The notes below the pieces were generated by a model that was not told the DNA's origin, made no database searches, and worked only from the letters and a program-made list of their open reading frames with translations. A program made the position numbers and the translations under genes. Shown one piece after another: positions 36,361 to 43,899 of a DNA stretch of 64,000 nt (position 1 is its first letter; every line of letters starts with the position of its first letter). The stretch covers positions 89,506 through 153,505 of the forward strand of contig JAHFPV010000009.1 in assembly GCA_023266575.1 (NCBI GenBank), written 5' to 3'. This DNA is from Sphingobium sp. (GTDB lineage Bacteria; Pseudomonadota; Alphaproteobacteria; Sphingomonadales; Sphingomonadaceae).

Positions 36361-37344
36361 TCAGGCCAAGGTCGCCTCATGCTGGCCAAAGCCGTTCGGG
36401 CCTTCGGGCGGTCGCTGTCTGATCCAGCGGCTGGCGATCAGCTTGGTGCCGGATTGCACGGGTAGTCCGGCATGTTCGCTCATCGGGTCGGGGCGGTCGT
36501 CGGGCAGGGTGTTGGCGAACAGCAGCCCGTCGCCCTTGCGGCCCCTATGGGTGAGGGGGAGGCGGGTGAAGTGGGTTTCGCCGCCGCTATAGTCGTCGTT
36601 GAGATAGACCAGCAGGGTCAGGCTGCGCTGGTTGGTGAGGCCCGGCACGGCGTCGAGATGGGGGCGATATTGCTGGCCGGGGCGGTAGCGCAGCACCTGG
36701 AGCGTCTCGCCCTGTTCGACGGCGGTGCCGCTGGCGGCGGCCAGGCGGCGGTTGATCGCGTGGATGGCGGGCCATTCGGATACGATCGGAAACCCCGCCG
36801 CGTCTGAATCGCGCACAGGATCGGCGACGAAGCGCTTTTGCCCTTCGTGAAAGATCAGCGCCGGACGCAACCGCCGGTCGGACAGGGTGGCGAGCAGGTC
36901 ACATTCCGGCGCGGTGAGCAGGCCGGGCAGGGCGACGATCATCGGGCTGTCGGACAATGGCTGAGGCGCAGGCAGGTCGAGCGGATCGCCTTTGGCGTCG
37001 ATCGCCATCGCTGCGATCAGGGCGCGCTGTTGCGCGGCAATCGGATCGCGGGCTGCCCAGTCGTCGAGCATCGCCAGCGCCCCGGCCCAGTCGCGCGCGC
37101 CGCCGACGCCGGCAGCGAGAAAACCGGCGAGAATCCGTGCTGCGCTGATGGTGTTGGCAGCCGCCAGATCGGCGCGGGCGGCGGGCAGGTCGCGCGGCAC
37201 CAGCCGTCCTTCGACGCGCCAGAGCGCCCGCATCGCCAGCGCGTCGCCATCACCCCGCGCGCAACCGGCATCAATCAGCCCACGCGCCGACGCGCTGTCG
37301 CCGCGCTGGAGCAGCGCCAGCGCCTCTGCCGCCACGCCCGTCAT
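36361..37344 (-). CDS. 2OG-Fe(II) oxygenase with N-terminal helical repeats
   Basis: 327 aa. The N-terminal ~120 residues are Ala-rich helical repeats of Sel1/TPR type (SARGLIDAGCARGDGDAL, AARADLAAANTISAAR). The C-terminal ~180 residues are a prolyl-4-hydroxylase-like jelly roll: QVLRYRPGQQYRPHLDAV gives the Fe ligands His229-x-Asp231, LLVYLNDDYSGGETHF is the core strand, and EHAGLPVQSGTKLIASRWIR holds the distal His291 and the basic 2OG-binding region. It probably hydroxylates a protein or peptide. It overlaps the upstream CoxE-like gene by 1 bp (TGATG), so the two are co-translated. Confidence 0.87.
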   Translation of the reverse strand: MTGVAAEALALLQRGDSASARGLIDAGCARGDGDALAMRALWRVEGRLVPRDLPAARADLAAANTISAARILAGFLAAGVGGARDWAGALAMLDDWAARDPIAAQQRALIAAMAIDAKGDPLDLPAPQPLSDSPMIVALPGLLTAPECDLLATLSDRRLRPALIFHEGQKRFVADPVRDSDAAGFPIVSEWPAIHAINRRLAAASGTAVEQGETLQVLRYRPGQQYRPHLDAVPGLTNQRSLTLLVYLNDDYSGGETHFTRLPLTHRGRKGDGLLFANTLPDDRPDPMSEHAGLPVQSGTKLIASRWIRQRPPEGPNGFGQHEATLA

Positions 37345-38519
37345 CAGCGCTTGCGGGTCAGCTCCCGCATGGCCGCGTCGATACCCTCGATCGTTAGCGG
37401 ATACATGCGGTCATTCATCGCCTCGCGGATCAGGCGGGTCGACTGGCTATAGCCCCAATGCGCCTCCGGCGTCGGGTTGAGCCACACGGTTGCGGGATAG
37501 GTATGGGCCACCCGTTGCAGCCATACCCCGCCTGCTTCCTCGTTCATATGTTCGACCGATCCGCCCGGATGGCTGATCTCATAGGGACTCATCGCCGCGT
37601 CCCCGACGAAGATCACCTTATAGTCATGGCCATATTTGTGGAGGATGTCCCAGGTCGGGGTGCGTTCGGCAAAGCGGCGGCGATTATCCTTCCACACGCC
37701 TTCATAGAGGCAGTTATGGAAGTAGAAAAATTCCATATTCTTAAATTCGCTGGTGGCTGCGGAGAAGAGTTCCTCACACAGCTTGACGAACGGGTCCATC
37801 GATCCGCCGACATCCAGAAACAGCAGCAGCTTGACCGCATTATGCCGTTCCGGGCGCATTCGAATGTCGAGCCAGCCCTGCCGCGCCGTGCCGCGGATGG
37901 TTTCGTCCAGGTCCAGTTCCTCCGCCGATCCTTCGCGCGCGAAACGGCGCAGGCGGCGCAGCGCGACCTTGATATTGCGGGTGCCCAATTCCTTCGTGTT
38001 GTCGAGATTGGCGAAGTCGCGCTTTTCCCACACTTTGATCGCGCGCTTATGTTTACTCTCTCCGCCGATGCGGACGCCTTCGGGATTATAGCCGCCATGG
38101 CCGAAGGGGGATGTGCCGCCGGTGCCGATCCATTTATTGCCGCCCTGATGCCGCCCCTGCTGCTCCTCCAGTCGCTTCTTGAGCGTCTCCATAATCTCGT
38201 CCCAGTCGCCCAGCGACTTGATCTTCTCCATCTCTTCGGGACTGAGATATTTTTCCGCGACCAGCCGCAGCCATTCCTCCGGTATCTCCGCCTCTACACC
38301 CGAACTGCCCAGCACACCCTTGAACACTTGCCCGAACACCTGATCGAAACGGTCGAGCAGCCCTTCATCCTTCACATAGGTGGCGCGGGCGAGATAATAG
38401 AAATCCTCCGGCCGCCGTTCGATGACGTCGCGGTCCAGCGCTTCCAGCAGCAGCAGATGCTCCTTGATGCTGGCGGGGATGCCAGCGGCCCGGAGCGCAT
38501 CGAGAAAATTGAGCAGCAT
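37344..38519 (-). CDS. CoxE-like VWA-domain protein
   Basis: 391 aa from MLLNFLDALRAAGIPAS. The C-terminal half is a von Willebrand A-like domain of the CoxE family. Its metal-ion-dependent adhesion motif reads LLFLDVGGSMD (Asp236...Ser240), where the first Ser of the classical DxSxS is Gly. CoxE-type proteins usually work with a MoxR-family AAA+ chaperone to insert metal centres; no moxR gene is visible within the window. It is the first gene of a two-gene operon with the 2OG-Fe(II) oxygenase. Target unknown. Confidence 0.85.
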   Translation of the reverse strand: MLLNFLDALRAAGIPASIKEHLLLLEALDRDVIERRPEDFYYLARATYVKDEGLLDRFDQVFGQVFKGVLGSSGVEAEIPEEWLRLVAEKYLSPEEMEKIKSLGDWDEIMETLKKRLEEQQGRHQGGNKWIGTGGTSPFGHGGYNPEGVRIGGESKHKRAIKVWEKRDFANLDNTKELGTRNIKVALRRLRRFAREGSAEELDLDETIRGTARQGWLDIRMRPERHNAVKLLLFLDVGGSMDPFVKLCEELFSAATSEFKNMEFFYFHNCLYEGVWKDNRRRFAERTPTWDILHKYGHDYKVIFVGDAAMSPYEISHPGGSVEHMNEEAGGVWLQRVAHTYPATVWLNPTPEAHWGYSQSTRLIREAMNDRMYPLTIEGIDAAMRELTRKR

Positions 38520-38599
38520 GGCCGCCCTTGTCGGGCAGCGCGGCGTGCGATGCAAGCGGCCGGATTGATGGCTTGTCGGAATATTAAGTGTTGCAGTGC

Positions 38600-40027
38600 A
38601 TGGTTAATGCGTCACTATTCGTTCTTCCAGAAATTTGGGGCGCACGCTTGGAAAACAGGGACTTGCTGGCTGACCTTGGTGAACGGTCAGGTGATATCGC
38701 GTTGCAATGCAGCGAAACGGCCGGCTTTCTGAGCGAGCTGAACCGGCGCATCCAGCAGGATTCGGCGCGCCTGTCCGATTTGCAGGCGAATATGAATACG
38801 CTGGCCAGCAGCCAGAATGAAAGCGTCGCCGCCGCGCAGGAATTGAGCCTGACCGCGCGCCGGGCCGGGCGGATCATCGCCGACGGGCATGAGGTCATCA
38901 CACTGTCGCTGGGCGAAGTGGCGGGACTGGTGGAGCATGTCACGGGACTGGAGGGGCATTTGCGCCAGTTCCTGTCGGTGATCGAGGCGGTGGGCGATAT
39001 TTCCGACGAGCTGGGCGCGATCGCGCGACAGACGCGGCTGCTGGGCATCAATGCCGCCATCGAGGCGGCGCGTGGCGGGGAGGCGACGCAGGGCTTTGCC
39101 GTGGTCGCGGATGAAATCCGGCGGCTGGCGGGGCAGGCGGGCGAATCGGCGGCGTCGGTCGGCGACAAGCTGGGCCAGCTGGATCGCGATGCACGGCGGC
39201 TGATCGGCGGGGTGGAGGCCAATATCGTGCGGGGGCGGGATGTTGGCACGCATATCGACCGGCTGCGGATGAGCATAGCGGAGATCGCGTCGCTGGTGAC
39301 GCAATTTGCCGAACGGTCCGACGCGATCGTGACCTGCACCGACGAAGCGGATGGCGATGTCGCAGCGCTGCGGCAGGGGCTGGCGCTGTTCAGCCAGTCG
39401 GCGAGTGAAAGCGCGACGCGGGTCGAGGAAGCGCGCGGGCAGCTGGAAGGGCTGGAGGGGATGGCCAACGCCATGCTCGATACCGCCGCGCACGGGCCGC
39501 AGCGCACCCGCAACAGCCGCTATATCGCGCTGGCGGAGGAGGGCGCGGATGAAGTCATGGCGCTTATCCAGCAGGGGATTGCCGACAATCAGCTGAGCCT
39601 GGCCGACCTGTTCGACACGGACTATCGCGCGATCGAGGGGTCCAACCCTACGCAATATCAGACCCGTTTCACCGCCTTTGCCGACGCGCTGCTGCGCCCG
39701 ACGCTGGACCGGCGTACCAGCGAGGATAGTGCAATCGTCGGCTGCTGCCTGATCGACATGAACGGATACCTTCCCACCCATATCAGCACGCGCAGCCAGC
39801 CCCAGCGGCCGGGCGACCCGCGCTGGAACATGGAACATGCGCGCAATCGCCAGATGTTCATGGACAGCCAGACCCGTCGCGCGCTGGACGGGGAGGGGGA
39901 TTTCTTCCTCTTCACCTATCGCCAGGATCTGGGCGAGGGCCGCTATCGCGCGCTGCGCAGCGTGTTCGTGCCGCTGGTCTTTGGCGGGCGGCGCTGGGGT
40001 CTGTATGAGATCGGCTATCTGATCTGA
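38600..40027 (+). CDS. Soluble methyl-accepting-chemotaxis-like protein with C-terminal sensor domain
   Basis: 475 aa from ATG 38600 (GTG 38588 also possible). No transmembrane segment. Residues ~40-290 are a coiled-coil signalling domain with the conserved hairpin tip (IARQTRLLGINAAIEAARGG then TQGFAVVADEIRRLAGQ). The C-terminal ~170 residues form a Cache/PAS-like sensor (CLIDMNGYLPTHIS, RNRQMFMDSQTRRAL, FVPLVFGGRRWGLYEIGY). It is therefore a cytoplasmic receptor with an inverted domain order. No che genes are nearby. Confidence 0.85.
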   Translation: MVNASLFVLPEIWGARLENRDLLADLGERSGDIALQCSETAGFLSELNRRIQQDSARLSDLQANMNTLASSQNESVAAAQELSLTARRAGRIIADGHEVITLSLGEVAGLVEHVTGLEGHLRQFLSVIEAVGDISDELGAIARQTRLLGINAAIEAARGGEATQGFAVVADEIRRLAGQAGESAASVGDKLGQLDRDARRLIGGVEANIVRGRDVGTHIDRLRMSIAEIASLVTQFAERSDAIVTCTDEADGDVAALRQGLALFSQSASESATRVEEARGQLEGLEGMANAMLDTAAHGPQRTRNSRYIALAEEGADEVMALIQQGIADNQLSLADLFDTDYRAIEGSNPTQYQTRFTAFADALLRPTLDRRTSEDSAIVGCCLIDMNGYLPTHISTRSQPQRPGDPRWNMEHARNRQMFMDSQTRRALDGEGDFFLFTYRQDLGEGRYRALRSVFVPLVFGGRRWGLYEIGYLI

Positions 40028-40160
40028 CGGGCTGGATCAGGGCAAGGCGCGTGCCGCTGCTGCCGGGCGCGCATAGGGATATTTGCGGATGGAGGGTGCG
40101 GCTGCTCCGGCATAATCAGGAAGGCAATCGCCTGATGCCCTTATGCCCGGAGTTCACCCC

Positions 40161-40976
40161 ATGAAAACCATCCTGCTGCACATCCATGAGGATAGCGCCC
40201 AGACGAGCAGGATGGAGGTTGCGCTGGACATTGCCCGCGCGACCGGCGCGCATATCCGCTGCCTTCAGGTCACGCCGGTAATCGATTATGTTTCGGCGGA
40301 TATGTATGGCGGCAGCTATGTGCTGCCCAGCGACATCGACAATATTCGCGTCGCCGAGGCGCAAGAAAAGGAAAAGGTCGAAGCGCGGATGCAGCGCGAG
40401 GGCGTGACGTGGGACTGGCGGCACAGTGACGGCGATGTCGTGCAATGCCTGCTGTCCGCGTCCCGGCTGGTCGATGCGATCGTCGTGACCCTGCCGGCGC
40501 AGGGCCGCCGGGCGATTGGCGATCCGCTGCCGATCGTCGCCGACCTTGCGATCAGCAGCCGTGCGCCGATCCTGGCCGTGCCGCAGGGGTGCCAGCGCTT
40601 TGCCTGTCAGGGGCGGGCGATGGTGGCGTGGGACGGATCGCATGAGGCCGCCGTCGCGTTGTGCGCGGCCCGGCCGTTGCTGGCGCTGGCCAGCGAGGTG
40701 CATGTCGTCACGGTCGAGGAAAAGACCAAGCGCGATTTCCCCCCGATCGATGCCAGCGAATATCTCTCCCGTCACGGCATCGCGTCGGAAATCCACGAAT
40801 GGCCGCGCAAGGGCCGCACGGTCGAGGAGGCGCTGGCTGCCGCCGCGGACGAGTTGCGCGCGGACTGGATTGCCATGGGAGCCTTTGGCCATAGCCGCCT
40901 GCGCGAGACCATATTTGGCGGCGTCACCCGTTATCTGCTCGGCGAAGCGCGGGTTCCGCTCTTGCTGGCGCACTGA
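40161..40976 (+). CDS. Universal stress protein (UspA family)
   Basis: 271 aa, two Usp-like halves. The N-terminal half opens MKTILLHIHEDS. The C-terminal half carries the ATP-binding signature G-2x-G-9x-GGVT in MGAFGHSRLRETIFGGVT. ATG 40161 is preferred over the upstream ATG 40143 because the family starts at MKTIL. It lies 20 bp before fixL, so it may belong to the micro-oxic regulon (Usp genes often do), although no FNR box is evident here. Confidence 0.88.
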   Translation: MKTILLHIHEDSAQTSRMEVALDIARATGAHIRCLQVTPVIDYVSADMYGGSYVLPSDIDNIRVAEAQEKEKVEARMQREGVTWDWRHSDGDVVQCLLSASRLVDAIVVTLPAQGRRAIGDPLPIVADLAISSRAPILAVPQGCQRFACQGRAMVAWDGSHEAAVALCAARPLLALASEVHVVTVEEKTKRDFPPIDASEYLSRHGIASEIHEWPRKGRTVEEALAAAADELRADWIAMGAFGHSRLRETIFGGVTRYLLGEARVPLLLAH

Positions 40977-40996
40977 TTTCCGGTCAGTGATGGGCG

Positions 40997-42133
40997 ATGG
41001 CGATCAACGATGTCGATCCGCGCGATGATGCGCACAGCCTGGAACAGGCGCTGCTGGGATCGATCCTGGCGACGGTGCCTGACGCCTTGATCGTCATCGA
41101 CGCGCGCGGGCGGATCATATCGTTCAGCCCGGCGGCGCAGCGCATGTTTCACTATAGCGAAGCCGATGTGCTGGGCGAGAATGTGGCGATGCTGATGCCT
41201 TCGCCCGATCGGGATCGGCATGACGGCTATCTGGCCCATTATCGCGACACGGGCGAAAAGAAGATCATCGGCATTGGTCGCCTGACCACGGCGCGGCGGC
41301 GGGACGGGTCGACCTTCCCGATCGAACTGGCGGTGGGCGAGGTGCATGATCAGGGGGAACCGTTGTTCACCGGCTTCATCCGCGACCTGACCGAGCGGCA
41401 GCGGACCGAGCGGCGGGTGCAGGATTTGCAGGCAGAACTCAGCCATGCGTCGCGCGTGACCGCCATGGGGACGCTGGCCGCCGCGCTGGCGCATGAACTC
41501 AACCAGCCGCTCACTGCCATCGCCAATTATATGGAGGCAGGCCGCGACCTGCTGGCGCAGGAGGGCGCGATCGACCGTGCCTTGCTGGGCGAAGCGATGG
41601 ACGAGGCCGCCACCCAGGCGCTGCGTGCGGGGGAAATCATCCGGTCGCTGCGCGAATTCATCCGCCGGGGCGAGGCGGACCGCCAGCCGGAAACCGTCGC
41701 CACTTTGTTGTCGGAAGGGGTCGCGCTGGCCTTTATCGGCATCGACAGCCGGGGCATCGACATGGATATCGCCGTCGATCCGCGCGTCGGCCGGATCATG
41801 GCCAACCGGGTGCAGGTGCAGCAGGTCATCATCAACCTGGTCCGCAATGCGGTGGAAGCGATGGACGGGCGGCCGATGCGTATTCTGCATCTCTCAGCCG
41901 CCCCCGATGAGGAAGGTCGGGTGGAAATCATCATCGCCGACAGCGGCCCCGGCCTTGATCCCGCCGCCGAACGATCGCTCTTCACCCCGTTCAGCACGAC
42001 CAAGCCCACCGGCATGGGCGTTGGCCTGTCGATCAGCCGCACCATCGTCGAAGGGCATGGCGGTCGCATCTGGACGAGCCGGTCGCGTTGGGGCGGGGTC
42101 GCCTTTCACTTCACCCTTGACCCTGCGGACTGA
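40997..42133 (+). CDS. fixL: Oxygen-sensing haem-PAS histidine kinase FixL
   Basis: 378-aa soluble kinase. The PAS domain (~20-130) matches haem-PAS FixL: the proximal haem His is His75 in DRHDGYLAHY, and Arg95 in IIGIGRLTTARRRDG corresponds to the O2-contacting Arg220 of Bradyrhizobium FixL. By the same alignment, the Arg206 and His214 positions are His81 and Lys89. The kinase follows: LAHELNQPLTAIANYMEAG with the phospho-His, INLVRNAVEAM, and GMGVGLSISRTIV. It phosphorylates FixJ, encoded 4 bp downstream. Confidence 0.92.
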   Translation: MAINDVDPRDDAHSLEQALLGSILATVPDALIVIDARGRIISFSPAAQRMFHYSEADVLGENVAMLMPSPDRDRHDGYLAHYRDTGEKKIIGIGRLTTARRRDGSTFPIELAVGEVHDQGEPLFTGFIRDLTERQRTERRVQDLQAELSHASRVTAMGTLAAALAHELNQPLTAIANYMEAGRDLLAQEGAIDRALLGEAMDEAATQALRAGEIIRSLREFIRRGEADRQPETVATLLSEGVALAFIGIDSRGIDMDIAVDPRVGRIMANRVQVQQVIINLVRNAVEAMDGRPMRILHLSAAPDEEGRVEIIIADSGPGLDPAAERSLFTPFSTTKPTGMGVGLSISRTIVEGHGGRIWTSRSRWGGVAFHFTLDPAD

Positions 42134-42137
42134 CGCC

Positions 42138-42746
42138 ATGACCCAACCCCTCATCTATGTCGTCGATGATGATGAGGCGATCCGCCGATCGCTCAGCTTC
42201 ATGCTCAAGACCAGCGGCTTTGCGGTGCAGAGTTTTTCGGGCGGCATCCCGTTCCTGAAGGATGCCGCCGCGCTGGAGCAGGGCTGCGTCCTGCTGGACG
42301 TGCGGATGCCGGATATGGACGGGCTGGAGGTGCAGCGCGAATTGCGCGCGCGGGGCATCCTGTTGCCCGTCATCATCATGACCGGCCATGGCGATGTCGG
42401 CATGGCAGTGGCCGCGATGAAGGCGGGCGCGACCGACTTCATCGAAAAGCCGTTCGAGAAGGCGGCGCTGCTCGACGCCATCGCCGCCGCCAATGCGCAG
42501 GTCGCCATGCACCGCGATGCGGGCGCCCGGCGCGACGAGGCGCAGGCGCGCCTCAATATCCTGACCGATCGGGAGCGTGAGGTGCTGGCCGGGCTGGTCG
42601 AAGGGCTGCCCAACAAGTCGATCGCCTATGATCTGGGCATTTCGCCGCGCACCGTGGAAATTCACCGCGCCAATCTGATGCAGAAACTGGACGTGCGCAG
42701 CCTGTCCGAAGCGCTGCGCATCGCGTTTCAGGCCGGGCTGGAATGA
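42138..42746 (+). CDS. fixJ: Response regulator FixJ
   Basis: 202 aa from MTQPLIYVVDDDEAI. The receiver domain has the phospho-acceptor Asp54 (VLLDVRMPDMDG), Lys in FIEKPFEKA, and a GerE/LuxR-type HTH (LTDREREVLAGLVEG, NKSIAYDLGISPRTVEIHRA). It pairs with FixL directly upstream and is expected to activate the fnr/fixK gene that follows. The reading frame is open 200 codons further upstream only as a shadow of fixL. Confidence 0.94.
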   Translation: MTQPLIYVVDDDEAIRRSLSFMLKTSGFAVQSFSGGIPFLKDAAALEQGCVLLDVRMPDMDGLEVQRELRARGILLPVIIMTGHGDVGMAVAAMKAGATDFIEKPFEKAALLDAIAAANAQVAMHRDAGARRDEAQARLNILTDREREVLAGLVEGLPNKSIAYDLGISPRTVEIHRANLMQKLDVRSLSEALRIAFQAGLE

Positions 42747-42804
42747 CGCCCGATCAGGGACATTACGGATAGGCCCACGCCTGTCGCTGCGTCAGGCAGC
42801 GATC

Positions 42805-43557
42805 ATGATGATGCATTTTGATCTGGCGCAAACCGCGCCCGCCGCCGCCCCGGTTCCTTGCCAGGATGCCAGCTATTGCCAGCAATGCGACGTGCGCGCG
42901 CGCGCCATTTGCGGCACGCTGGAGGATGACGAGCGCGCCGCGCTCAATCGCCTTGGTCGGCGGGTCATGGTGCAGGCCGGACAAACGGTGATGTGGGAAG
43001 GCGACGACGCCACCATCGTCGCCAATGTCATCGAAGGCACGCTCAAATTGTCGGCCTCCACCGGCGACGGACGCGAACAGATTGTCGGCGTGGTCTATCC
43101 ATCCGATTTCATCGGCCGCCCCTTTGGCCGCAGCACGCCGCACAGCGTCACCGCGCTGACCGACGCGCGCCTGTGCCTGTTCACGCGGGGCGCTTTCGAC
43201 GGCTTTGCCCGGACCCATCCCGAATTGGGCCATCGCCTGCTGCAACGCACGCTGGACGATCTCGATCGGGCGCGGGCCTGGATGCTGCTGCTGGGCCGCA
43301 AAAATGCGCGGGAAAAGATCGCGACCTTCCTGCTCGACATGTCGCACCGGCTGGCGGGGGAGGGCGCAGGGCCGCTCGACAGCTTCGCCCTGCCCCTGTC
43401 GCGTCAGCAGGTCGCCGATGTGCTGGGCCTGACGATCGAGACGGTCAGCCGCCAGATGACCGACATGAAGCGCGCCGGGATCATCGCGCTGCCGAACCGG
43501 CGCACGGTCGATATTCTGGACCGCGACCAACTGGCCTGCTGCGCCGAAGGGGCCTGA
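42805..43557 (+). CDS. Fe-S Crp/Fnr-family regulator (FnrN/FixK type)
   Basis: 250 aa. The N-terminal cysteines C25-x2-C28-x7-C36 plus C124 match the [4Fe-4S] ligands of FnrN/FixK1-type oxygen sensors (E. coli FNR has the same layout with a shorter last gap). A cyclic-nucleotide-like beta-barrel is followed by a C-terminal HTH whose recognition helix reads TIETVSRQM, the E-x-x-S-R pattern that selects TTGAT...ATCAA sites. Three ATGs in a row (42805, 42808, 42811) are possible starts. The gene sits between fixJ and ccoN, which carries an FNR-like box. Confidence 0.92.
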   Translation: MMMHFDLAQTAPAAAPVPCQDASYCQQCDVRARAICGTLEDDERAALNRLGRRVMVQAGQTVMWEGDDATIVANVIEGTLKLSASTGDGREQIVGVVYPSDFIGRPFGRSTPHSVTALTDARLCLFTRGAFDGFARTHPELGHRLLQRTLDDLDRARAWMLLLGRKNAREKIATFLLDMSHRLAGEGAGPLDSFALPLSRQQVADVLGLTIETVSRQMTDMKRAGIIALPNRRTVDILDRDQLACCAEGA

Positions 43558-43608
43558 CCGATGCATATCGGCGCAGTTAGAGCGCGATGATTTTGGGTTC
43601 CACAATAT

Positions 43609-43769
43609 CCGTTCGTGCTGAGTAGAGACTGAGCTTGTCGAAGGCTCGTATCGAAGCATCGCGTCCATACGCATCCTTCGATACGCCATTTGACCTACGG
43701 TCGTCTGCGACTCCGACTTCGCTCAATGGCTACTCAGAGCCTGCCCCCGCGAAGGCGGGGGACGAACGG
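43609..43769. repeat. 161-bp terminal-inverted-repeat element (copy 2, with nested hairpin)
   Basis: The same ends and interior as the element at 26137-26276, with a different 17-nt centre. Just inside its right end it carries an extra ~22-bp hairpin sequence (CCTGCCCCCG...GGCGGGGG, 43740-43761) absent from copy 1. That hairpin is related to the one at 20270-20294, so one repeat appears to have inserted into another. Together with the FNR box it occupies the 342-bp gap between the fnr gene and ccoN; no gene is visible in that gap. Confidence 0.85.
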
Positions 43770-43826
43770 GTCAAACGGCTTCCATCACTCGCTAGGGACA
43801 TTCCCCTACAGACCCCGATCCCCCCT

Positions 43827-43840
43827 TTTGACAGAGGACA
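43827..43840 (+). promoter_or_regulatory. FNR/FixK-like box upstream of ccoN
   Basis: TTGAC-AGAG-GACAA, differing from TTGAC-N4-GTCAA at one base. It lies 59 bp before the ccoN ATG and 270 bp after the stop codon of the Fnr-family gene, the place expected for micro-oxic activation of a cbb3 operon. Confidence 0.6.
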
Positions 43841-43899
43841 AGGACAGTCGATGCCCGCCCGTGCAGGCGCGGCGACGAACATATCTCCTGGGGGATAAC

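Noticed and set aside
40028-40160. Possible sigma-70 promoter (TTGCGG ... CATAAT) before the universal stress gene
   Set aside because: Spacer of 22 bp is too long and no FNR or FixK site supports it.
42828-42841. FNR-like sequence TTGAT-CTGG-CGCAA at the start of the Fnr-family gene
   Set aside because: Right half matches poorly (3 of 5) and it lies inside coding sequence.
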